In this document: positions 15,084-19,667 of the stretch, one piece after another
Layout: every line of letters starts with the position of its first letter
Position numbering within the stretch: position 1 is the stretch's first letter
From: UBA5448 sp045536965
GTDB lineage: Bacteria > Bacillota > Clostridia > Oscillospirales > SIG627
Assembly (NCBI GenBank): GCA_045536965.1
Contig: JAZSON010000013.1
Span: 1-19,667 of the forward strand
Direction: 5' to 3'
Length of the DNA stretch: 19,667 bases
The notes under the pieces: model-generated
The model's database searches: none
The model's input: the letters and a program-made list of their open reading frames with translations, nothing else
What the model was told of the DNA's origin: nothing
Made by a program: the position numbers and the translations under genes

Positions 15084-15655
15084 AGAACCGTTCAAAGTTC
15101 GCTTTGGTTTTGACAGCGCTTTTACTGCTGTCTGTGATCGGTCATTTTGTGATTCCTCCCGTTTATACTGCCTACACTCACCCCGTTGCGTATCTTGATG
15201 AGGTGAAGTCGGCATCTGAGACCCACGGTGTGCCGATCGAGGTGATTTTGGCGGTCATTAAAAATGAAAGCGGTTTTCGGGCAGACGCCGTTTCAGGCGC
15301 GGGCGCTATCGGATTGATGCAAATGATGCCGCGTACTTTTTCGGATCTTTGCAGTAAACGAGGCGTGGACGATGATACACCCGAGCTTTTAACGGTGCCG
15401 AAAATCAGTATTGATTTCGGAACATATTATTTGGCGCGTTTGTATAAACGGTTCGGCGATTGGGAAACTGTTTTTGCTGCCTACAATGCAGGGCAGGGGA
15501 AGGTTGCCGCGTGGCTTAAAAATGAAGAATATGCCAAGGACGGAAAACTTTATTATATTCCCATTGATGAGACCCGTGATTTCGTTGCAAGGGTAAAAAA
15601 ATCGGTATTTATATATGAAGAACGGCTGGAAAGCAGTCGTGTTGAAGGAGCGTAA
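15080..15655 (+). CDS. Lytic transglycosylase, SLT domain
   Basis: A 191-residue protein with a basic start and a membrane segment or uncleaved signal at about 7-26, so the enzyme acts on peptidoglycan outside the membrane. The SLT catalytic domain shows VILAVIKNESGF with the catalytic Glu63, SGAGAIGLMQMMP (72-84) and VFAAYNAGQGKVAAWL. It cleaves the MurNAc-GlcNAc bond to form 1,6-anhydroMurNAc ends. The coupling of coaE to a small membrane-linked SLT protein is a familiar order in Clostridia. The ATG at 15080 overlaps the coaE stop by 4 bases. Confidence 0.93.
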   Translation: MKNRSKFALVLTALLLLSVIGHFVIPPVYTAYTHPVAYLDEVKSASETHGVPIEVILAVIKNESGFRADAVSGAGAIGLMQMMPRTFSDLCSKRGVDDDTPELLTVPKISIDFGTYYLARLYKRFGDWETVFAAYNAGQGKVAAWLKNEEYAKDGKLYYIPIDETRDFVARVKKSVFIYEERLESSRVEGA

Positions 15656-15658
15656 AAC

Positions 15659-17047
15659 ATGGAAGAAAAGAATCAATATGCATATCAAAGAAAATCGGGA
15701 TATACCGCAAAGAATTTTGACGATGCGGCGGTATCTTCGTTTGCCGACGGATACAAAACGTTTTTAAACCAAGGAAAAACCGAGCGTGAATGTGTCAATG
15801 TTGCGGTTGCTATGGCAAAAGAAAAGGGATATGTTCCGTTTGAATACGGAAGTTGTTATCGTCCCGGAGATAAGGTGTATTACCTTAATCGCGGCAAAGC
15901 GTTGGTTTTGGTGCAGGTGGGAAGCCATCCTATCGATGACGGTTTGCGTGTTTGCGCCGCTCATATCGATTCGCCCCGTATTGACCTGAAGGCACAGCCG
16001 ATGGTGGAAGAGGGGGGCATGGTATATTTCAAGACCCATTATTACGGCGGAATTAAAAAATTTCAGTGGTTGACCATTCCGCTGGCTCTGCACGGTACGG
16101 TGATTCGCGCCGATGGCAGCAGTGTGGATATTTCGGTTGGAGAGGATGAGTCGGAGCCTGCCTTCTGCATCACCGATCTGCCGCCCCATCTTTCCAAAGA
16201 TCAGAATAACAAAACCTTATCCGAGGGTGTTCCCGGAGAGTCTCTCATGCCTGTGGTTGCAAGCAGACCCGAGGTAGTGGATGGGGTTGCTTTGTCGGTA
16301 AAATCCTCGCTTTTGACCCTGCTCCATGACCGATACGGTATCTGCGAAGAGGATTTTTTGTCGGCTGAGCTTTGTTTTGTTCCCGCAACGCGTGCCAGAG
16401 ATATTGGTTTTGATGCTTCAATGATCGGCGGATACGGTCAAGATGACCGTGTGTGTGCCTATCCTGCCCTTCGCGCCCTTTTGGACAGAAAAGAGATTCC
16501 TGCATTTACCTCTTGTGTCATTCTTGCCGACAAAGAAGAAATCGGCAGTGTGGGCAACACGGGGTTGGACGGCAGCTTCTTTTTCGATATGATGGAAGAT
16601 ATGGCCCTTGCACTCGGCGCCAATCCCCGAAAGATGTTTGCGATGTCCAAATGCCTTTCCTCTGATGTCAGCGGCTGCTTTGATCCTCGGTATGCCGAGG
16701 CCTACGATAAATTGAATGCTTGCCGTATCAATCACGGCGCTTCGATGAGTAAATACGGCGGCGCAAGGGGTAAAAGCACCAGCTCGGATGCATCGGCAGA
16801 GTTGGTTGGATGGTACAGACAGCTCTTCGCCGAATACGGTGTCAACTGGCAGACCTCCGAACTTGGCAAGGTTGATCAGGGTGGTGGCGGAACGGTGGCC
16901 AAATTCCTGGCAGGGCACAATATGGATATTGTGGATTTCGGTGTACCTGTGCTTTCCATGCATGCTCCGTTTGAGTTGATCGGGAAAGTCGATCTGTATC
17001 ACACCTATTTGGGAATTTCGGCTTTGTTTGATTCCAAAAAAAAATAA
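15659..17047 (+). CDS. M18 family aminopeptidase
   Basis: A 462-residue zinc metallopeptidase of family M18 (aspartyl aminopeptidase-like), cytoplasmic. The metal-site motifs are HIDSPR with His102 and Asp104, and DKEEIGSVGNTG with the catalytic Glu293 and metal-binding Glu294. A third ligand should come from the SSDVSGCFDPRY region and a late histidine from VPVLSMHAPFELIGKVDLYH. The full length agrees with the family. AAGGAG (15645-15650) precedes the ATG, which lies 3 bases after the SLT stop. It is the last gene of the long operon. No hairpin terminator is seen after it, only an A-rich stretch before the tRNA promoter. Confidence 0.93.
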   Translation: MEEKNQYAYQRKSGYTAKNFDDAAVSSFADGYKTFLNQGKTERECVNVAVAMAKEKGYVPFEYGSCYRPGDKVYYLNRGKALVLVQVGSHPIDDGLRVCAAHIDSPRIDLKAQPMVEEGGMVYFKTHYYGGIKKFQWLTIPLALHGTVIRADGSSVDISVGEDESEPAFCITDLPPHLSKDQNNKTLSEGVPGESLMPVVASRPEVVDGVALSVKSSLLTLLHDRYGICEEDFLSAELCFVPATRARDIGFDASMIGGYGQDDRVCAYPALRALLDRKEIPAFTSCVILADKEEIGSVGNTGLDGSFFFDMMEDMALALGANPRKMFAMSKCLSSDVSGCFDPRYAEAYDKLNACRINHGASMSKYGGARGKSTSSDASAELVGWYRQLFAEYGVNWQTSELGKVDQGGGGTVAKFLAGHNMDIVDFGVPVLSMHAPFELIGKVDLYHTYLGISALFDSKKK

Positions 17048-17065
17048 AAAAATTCAATTTACCTC

Positions 17066-17094
17066 TTGCAAATTCATAACGGCTGTGTTATAAT
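17066..17094 (+). promoter_or_regulatory. Promoter of the valine tRNA pair
   Basis: TTGCAA (17066-17071), 17-base spacer and perfect TATAAT (17089-17094), about 28 bases before the first tRNA. Confidence 0.75.
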
Positions 17095-17121
17095 ATCGTC
17101 CGTCGGTGAAAGAAACGATAT

Positions 17122-17198
<77 letters not shown>

Positions 17199-17201
17199 AA
17201 A

Positions 17202-17248
17202 AGTCTTCGGACTCATAATAAAAGAAATGTCGCTACGGCGACATTTCT
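17202..17248 (+). other. Two UNCG-loop hairpins between the tRNAs
   Basis: AGTC-TTCG-GACT (17202-17213) is a short stem with a C(UUCG)G tetraloop. AGAAATGTCGC (17223-17233) and GCGACATTTCT (17238-17248) form an 11-bp stem with a C(UACG)G tetraloop. Neither is followed by a T run, so they are more likely processing or stability structures of the dicistronic tRNA precursor than terminators. Confidence 0.6.
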
Positions 17249-17253
17249 CATAT

Positions 17254-17330
17254 GGGGGTATGGCTCAGTTGGTTAGAGCGTTCGCTTCACATGCGAGAGG
17301 CCGTGGGTTCGAATCCCTCTACCCCCACCA
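17254..17330 (+). tRNA. tRNA-Val (anticodon CAC)
   Basis: A full cloverleaf with encoded CCA. The acceptor GGGGGTA pairs with TACCCCC. The anticodon stem TTCGC/GCGAG encloses TTCACAT, giving anticodon CAC, which reads GUG. The T arm carries GTTCGAATC. The terminator of element A starts at the last base of the CCA. Confidence 0.96.
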
Positions 17331-17373
17331 AAAAAGAAGTAACTTTTGTCTACCAAAAGTTACTTCTTTTTTT
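17330..17373 (+). terminator. Long terminator of the tRNA operon, first part of element A
   Basis: A perfect 19-bp stem (17330-17348 with 17354-17372), rich in the sequence GAAGTAACTTTTG, has the 5-base loop TCTAC and ends in a run of T. The same hairpin, with one loop base changed (TTTAC), recurs at 18487-18521. Confidence 0.93.
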
Positions 17374-17557
17374 ATCCAAGCCGCAGGCTTGGTATATCAT
17401 CACCGCGCGAAGTGCGGTGCATATCATCAGCCCCTTTGGGGCTGTATCTCATCACGCGATAGCGTGTATTCTCCTGCGGCTTGATGAGATACAACACTTT
17501 GTGTTGATGATATCCAATTCCTACGGAATTGATGATATACAAGGCTTCGCCTTGATT
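17334..17557. repeat. Element A: terminator plus multi-hairpin ladder, copy 1
   Basis: After the terminator stem come seven small hairpins: H1 17376-17392, H2 17401-17419, H3 17428-17444, H4 17453-17466, H5 17492-17506, H6 17515-17531 and H7 17540-17554. Stems are 5-8 bp with loops of 3 or 4 bases. Exactly 8 bases separate H1-H2, H2-H3, H3-H4, H5-H6 and H6-H7. The left linkers (TATATCAT, CATATCAT, TATCTCAT) are, in nested order, reverse complements of the right ones (ATGATATA, ATGATATC with one end mismatch, ATGAGATA). The whole can fold as a stack of four-way junctions with no unpaired bases between helices, except near the apex (17467-17483). There, CCTGCGGCTTG (17473-17483) is the exact complement of 17377-17387 in H1, offering an alternative pairing. 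The end TTGATT doubles as a -35 box. No coding function is supported. Confidence 0.9.
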
Positions 17558-17580
17558 TGTTTACGGAAAAGTAGTATAAT
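17552..17580 (+). promoter_or_regulatory. Promoter of the two-gene cassette, -35 supplied by element A
   Basis: TTGATT (17552-17557) overlaps the 3' arm of hairpin H7, and a perfect TATAAT lies 17 bases on (17575-17580). The ATG of the four-helix-bundle gene is about 21 bases further. The same arrangement, with an unrelated spacer, follows copy B. Confidence 0.75.
17566..17579 (+). repeat. Left arm of a 14-bp inverted repeat around the cassette
   Basis: GAAAAGTAGTATAA here is the exact reverse complement of TTATACTACTTTTC at 18456-18469, beyond the second cassette gene. A third, partial copy (ATACTACTTTT) lies at 18428-18438. The left arm overlaps the -10 box. Confidence 0.7.
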
Positions 17581-17601
17581 TCTCTTGAAAGGAGTGGTTG
17601 T

Positions 17602-17949
17602 ATGCCGAAAAATTATTTGCTGATATATTCCGGGCAGCTTGCAACAGAAATTGAATTGCTTTGTCAAAGTATTAAAGCACCCTCTAACACTCTTTTCCAG
17701 ATCCGTAAATGTTCAAGCAGTGTTTATGCAAACATTCGTGAAGCAAATTACGGGCAAAGCAAAGCGGACATGCTTTCAAAATTTGAAATTGCTCTTAAGG
17801 AATGCAGTGAAACCGAAGGGTGGTTGCAATTGCTATTCAATACGAACAGTATTAACGAGGATGCCTATAAAAAATATAGAAATCTCTGCGGTCGAATCAG
17901 AAGAATGTTGATAGCAAGTTGCAAAACCCTAAAGGAGAATATGAAATGA
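17602..17949 (+). CDS. Four-helix-bundle protein (23S rRNA intervening-sequence/Avd-like)
   Basis: A 115-residue all-helical protein. Residues IRKCSSSVYANIREANYGQSK and the following FEIALKECSETEGWLQLLF match the four-helix-bundle family first known from 23S rRNA intervening sequences; the same fold includes Avd of diversity-generating retroelements. Members bind nucleic acid or form basic pentamers, but most have no known job. The arginine- and lysine-rich C-terminal helix (KKYRNLCGRIRRMLIASCKTLKENMK) fits nucleic acid contact. GAAAGGAG (17587-17594) precedes ATG 17602, and the promoter overlaps element A. Its stop overlaps the next start (ATGA), so the pair is translationally coupled. No reverse transcriptase or rRNA is nearby. 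The gene is more AT-rich than the housekeeping genes upstream. Confidence 0.82.
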   Translation: MPKNYLLIYSGQLATEIELLCQSIKAPSNTLFQIRKCSSSVYANIREANYGQSKADMLSKFEIALKECSETEGWLQLLFNTNSINEDAYKKYRNLCGRIRRMLIASCKTLKENMK

Positions 17950-18419
17950 AGAAAACCCTTCAATGTGACATTCCATTGCTTACCCCTGTCGGCAAAGTAA
18001 TGGTACCTATCAAAATCACTTATGATGACAAGGAAGTCATAATCGACCCTAAATCAGAAATCACCTTGTTGTATAACGGAATGGAATACAAAGGATGTGG
18101 CGATGATTATCTTTGGACAGATACGCTTGCTGATTTACAAACGAAACTGCCCAAAGATGTTACGCTGGCTTGTTGTATGACCTGCCGTCACGGCAACATG
18201 TGTCCTTACGGGAATGAAGAGAATCAGCTCATTTGCACAAAAGATATAACAATAACGAGCAAAGAGGATATGCTTGACCTGTTTGATCAAACGGATCCCT
18301 TTGAAGAACGAGCGGTTGCTTCTCTCGATTTTTGTGAAGATTTTGTTTGTCAAAGCGATGACTACTACACATATAATGATTATTTTTATCAGTTAAGCCG
18401 AAAGATGGCAGACAAATAG
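17946..18419 (+). CDS. Cysteine-rich protein of unknown function
   Basis: A 157-residue cytoplasmic protein I do not recognise. The N-terminal half is beta-rich (VGKVMVPIKITYDDKEVII, SEITLLYNGMEY). A central cluster holds C76, C77, C80, C86 and C97 (ACCMTCRHGNMCPYG, then LIC), and a second pair C130 and C135 lies in DFCEDFVC, followed by an aromatic, acidic DDYYTYNDYFYQL. The spacing suggests a metal site, zinc or iron-sulfur, but this is inference. I start at ATG 17946, which overlaps the stop of the helical-bundle gene by 4 bases and has AAAGGAG (17931-17937) 8 bases upstream. The in-frame ATG at 17919 lies before that site. Tight coupling implies that the two proteins act together. Confidence 0.75.
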   Translation: MKKTLQCDIPLLTPVGKVMVPIKITYDDKEVIIDPKSEITLLYNGMEYKGCGDDYLWTDTLADLQTKLPKDVTLACCMTCRHGNMCPYGNEENQLICTKDITITSKEDMLDLFDQTDPFEERAVASLDFCEDFVCQSDDYYTYNDYFYQLSRKMADK

Positions 18420-18455
18420 TAAATTCATACTACTTTTGGTCTTTCTTACCCCTTC

Positions 18456-18469
18456 TTATACTACTTTTC
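18456..18469 (-). repeat. Right arm of the 14-bp inverted repeat around the cassette
   Basis: TTATACTACTTTTC is the reverse complement of 17566-17579. The gap 18420-18486 holds this arm, the partial direct copy at 18428-18438 and otherwise pyrimidine-rich sequence. Confidence 0.7.
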
Positions 18470-18486
18470 GTCGCTCTTTCGCAAAG

Positions 18487-18526
18487 AAGAAGTAACTTTT
18501 GTTTACCAAAAGTTACTTCTTTTTTT
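18487..18526 (+). terminator. Terminator of the cassette, first part of element B
   Basis: A 15-bp perfect stem (18487-18501 with 18507-18521), loop TTTAC, followed by T to 18526. It is the second copy of the tRNA-operon terminator at 17330-17373 and lies 67 bases after the last cassette stop. Confidence 0.92.
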
Positions 18527-18697
18527 ATCCAAGCCGCAGGCTTGGTATATCATCACGCTTTAGCGTGTATATCATCGCCGTAGGCGCATATCATCAGCCG
18601 AAGGCTGTATTACCTGCGGCTTGATGAGATGCAACACTTTGTGTTGATGATATACAATTCCTTCGGAATTGATGATATACAAGGCTTCGCCTTGATT
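18487..18697. repeat. Element B: terminator plus multi-hairpin ladder, copy 2
   Basis: The outer parts are nearly identical to element A: the terminator stem, H1 (18529-18545), the strand CCTGCGGCTTG (18613-18623), H5 (18632-18646), H6 (18655-18671) and H7 (18680-18694). The inner hairpins H2 (18554-18567), H3 (18576-18586) and H4 (18595-18607) differ in sequence from copy A but are again perfect hairpins at the same 8-base spacing. Left linkers TATATCAT, TATATCAT and CATATCAT pair in nested order with the right linkers; two are exact and the innermost has one mismatch. The outer base pair of the innermost linker helix is T-A in copy A and C-G in copy B. The element ends in TTGATT at 18692-18697. 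Confidence 0.9.
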
Positions 18698-18720
18698 ACA
18701 TTGCAAAATCATGGTATAAT
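18692..18720 (+). promoter_or_regulatory. Promoter after element B, reading towards the cyclase gene
   Basis: TTGATT (18692-18697) at the end of hairpin H7, a 17-base spacer and perfect TATAAT (18715-18720). The spacer is different from that after copy A. The transcript would have a leader of about 140 bases before ATG 18871. Confidence 0.75.
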
Positions 18721-18727
18721 CTATTAT

Positions 18728-18854
18728 ACAAACTTGAATTTGGCGGCGAGTCGCCGCTGACAATGCGTCACGGACTGCGGAGGTCAAAGGGGATTCCTTC
18801 TTGACCGATCGCTAGCTTCCGCTCTGCGTATGGAATTTGACAAACTTGAATTTG
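18728..18854 (+). repeat. GC-rich insert between 15-bp direct repeats in the cyclase leader
   Basis: ACAAACTTGAATTTG occurs at 18728-18742 and again at 18840-18854. Between them lie 97 bases that are much more GC-rich than the flanks and contain hairpins: GCGGCG/CGCCGC around AGT near 18743-18757, and GGTCAA with TTGACC near 18782-18805 around a partly paired interior. The layout resembles a small inserted element with a duplicated target, or a repeat-made leader structure. No known riboswitch is recognised. With element B it fills the gene-free stretch 18420-18870. Confidence 0.55.
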
Positions 18855-18870
18855 ACGAGGAGAATATTCA

Positions 18871-19470
18871 ATGAAAATCTATGATATTTCTCAAGAGGTT
18901 TTCAGTTGTGAAGTATATCCTGGTGACCCTGTACCAGAGAAAACAGCACTGAAATCAATGCAAGAAGGTGAAGTATATAATTTAACTGCTTTTAGTATGT
19001 GTGCACATAACGGCACACATATAGATGCACCAATTCATTTTATTAAAGATGGAAAAACGGTTGATGAGATATGTTTAGAGGCATTTGTAGGAATGGCTTA
19101 TGTGGCAAAGCATCATGGGATTGTCACGGGTGATAATGCTTCACAGATACTTGAAAAAGCAAAAGAACAGAACCCGGAAGCAGCAAAGAGAATTCTAATT
19201 AAAGGAGATGTTGAAGTGTCATTAGAGGCTGCAAAGGTATTTGCCTCTTCAAATATTTTACTTCTGGGAAACGAGCCTCAGATAATCGGACCACAAAGTG
19301 CCCCAATGGCAGTCCATCTTGCACTATTATCTGCAGATGTTGTCTTACTTGAGGGGATTCGTTTGGCAGATGTGTCCGAAGGTATATATTTCTTAAATGC
19401 GGCTCCGCTAAATCTGGGGGGTGCAGACGGTTCACCGTGCAGTGCGGTGTTGATAGATACTGAGAGATAA
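18871..19470 (+). CDS. Cyclase family protein (kynurenine formamidase-like)
   Basis: A 199-residue metal-dependent hydrolase of the cyclase/KynB-like family. The defining motif HNGTHIDAPIHF is at 46-57, with His46, His50 and Asp52 as metal ligands and His56 probably catalytic. VYPGDPVPE near the N-terminus and VLLEGIRLADVSEGIYFLNAAPLNLGG near the C-terminus are also typical. Members open N-formylkynurenine, isatin or other cyclic amides; without tryptophan-breakdown genes beside it I would not call it KynB. GAGGAG (18857-18862) is the ribosome site. Codons are strikingly AT-rich compared with genes at 782-17047, which suggests acquired DNA. A methyltransferase gene follows after 28 bases. Confidence 0.9.
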   Translation: MKIYDISQEVFSCEVYPGDPVPEKTALKSMQEGEVYNLTAFSMCAHNGTHIDAPIHFIKDGKTVDEICLEAFVGMAYVAKHHGIVTGDNASQILEKAKEQNPEAAKRILIKGDVEVSLEAAKVFASSNILLLGNEPQIIGPQSAPMAVHLALLSADVVLLEGIRLADVSEGIYFLNAAPLNLGGADGSPCSAVLIDTER

Positions 19471-19498
19471 ATTCCAATTTGAAAGAGGTATTATATAG

Positions 19499-19667
19499 AT
19501 GAACGATAGTAAAAAGTTGTCAAAACATACTTTTAATCTGCAGGCAACAACATATGATATAGATAAAAACGGAGCACACGCAAGAACACTATATCCGCAC
19601 ATTATAGATAAATTATCAGATATATCGTTTGATAATGTGCTTGATGTGGGCTGTGGTACAGGTGAAA
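19499..19667 (+). CDS. Class I SAM-dependent methyltransferase, N-terminal part
   Basis: The first 56 codons of a gene cut by the right edge. The start ATG 19499 is preceded by GAAAGAGG (19481-19488). The segment NVLDVGCGTGE near the end of the visible part is motif I, the glycine-rich SAM-binding loop of class I methyltransferases, and the preceding ATTYDIDKNGAHARTLYPHIIDKL fits the usual N-terminal helices of UbiE/YafS-like small-molecule methyltransferases. The substrate is unknown. It is probably co-transcribed with the cyclase gene and is equally AT-rich. Confidence 0.88.
   Translation, partial: MNDSKKLSKHTFNLQATTYDIDKNGAHARTLYPHIIDKLSDISFDNVLDVGCGTGE

Noticed and set aside
17306..17330. 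tRNA-Val 3' end as an attachment site with a downstream duplicate
   Set aside because: No second copy of the tRNA end was found to 19667 and no integrase gene is visible; the duplicate could lie beyond the window.
17376..17554. CRISPR array
   Set aside because: The regular units tempted this call, but the repeats are only 8-10 bases, the linkers change orientation in the middle, and every 'spacer' is a palindrome. No cas gene is present.
17227..17623. Open reading frames of 85 and 123 codons running through the tRNA and element A
   Set aside because: They cover a tRNA gene, a terminator and the palindromes, so the frames are by-products of the structured sequence.
17602..18419. Diversity-generating retroelement because of the Avd-like fold
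   Set aside because: No reverse transcriptase and no template/variable repeat pair with adenine-biased differences is present in the window; the second gene is not a C-type lectin target.
18836..18864. A TTGACA promoter directly before the cyclase gene
   Set aside because: TTGACA at 18836-18841 has only GAGAAT at the right distance, overlapping the ribosome site and too close to ATG 18871; it is part of the direct repeat.

Overview
The window reads as chromosome of an anaerobic, low-to-moderate GC Bacillota, class Clostridia. Support comes from the end of a pyruvate phosphate dikinase gene, IreB, a DUF951 protein, an RNase P RNA that looks class A, strong GGAGG ribosome binding sites and TTGACA/TATAAT-type promoters with 17-nt spacers. 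An uncultured gut-type Oscillospirales-like lineage is my guess from style only.

Layout. (1) 1-690: the 3' end of ppdK with its terminator, then a monocistronic small zinc-ribbon gene. (2) 722-5263, plus strand: a tightly spaced run of seven small-enzyme genes (SGNH hydrolase, SanA/YdcF-like DUF218 membrane protein, DUF4886 protein, P-loop kinase-like protein, ICMT-like membrane methyltransferase, nitroreductase, MmcQ/YjbR protein), closed by a bidirectional terminator. (3) 5275-8788, minus strand: murD, a methionine-gamma-lyase-family PLP enzyme and an amidohydrolase, from one good promoter. (4) 8844-11006, plus strand: a metallophosphoesterase with a terminator-like leader, and a membrane-anchored beta-propeller-like protein. 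(5) 11040-11435: rnpB. (6) 11475-17047: a housekeeping operon, ireB, an unknown gene, a terminator-like hairpin, a DUF951 protein, prfA, tsaC/sua5, coaE, a lytic transglycosylase and an M18 aminopeptidase. Start/stop overlaps or gaps of a few bases run from the DUF951 gene onward. (7) 17066-17372: two valine tRNA genes (GAC and CAC) ending in a long terminator. (8) 17334-19667: an accessory, more AT-rich region.

The most unusual part is region 8. Two copies of a structured element of about 210-225 bp (A, 17334-17557; B, 18487-18697) flank a two-gene cassette: a four-helix-bundle protein of the 23S-rRNA-intervening-sequence/Avd-like type and a cysteine-rich protein I do not recognise. Each copy begins with a long terminator hairpin. 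Seven small hairpins follow, mostly with three-base loops, separated by exactly 8-nt linkers. The linkers of the left half are reverse complements of those of the right half in nested order, so the element can fold as a ladder of four-way junctions with almost no unpaired bases. Both copies end in TTGATT, which lies exactly 17 nt before a TATAAT in otherwise different flanking DNA. The element therefore looks like a portable 'terminator, folded core, promoter' punctuation module. Copy A ends the tRNA transcript and could start the cassette; copy B ends the cassette and could start a cyclase-family gene followed by a SAM methyltransferase cut by the window edge.
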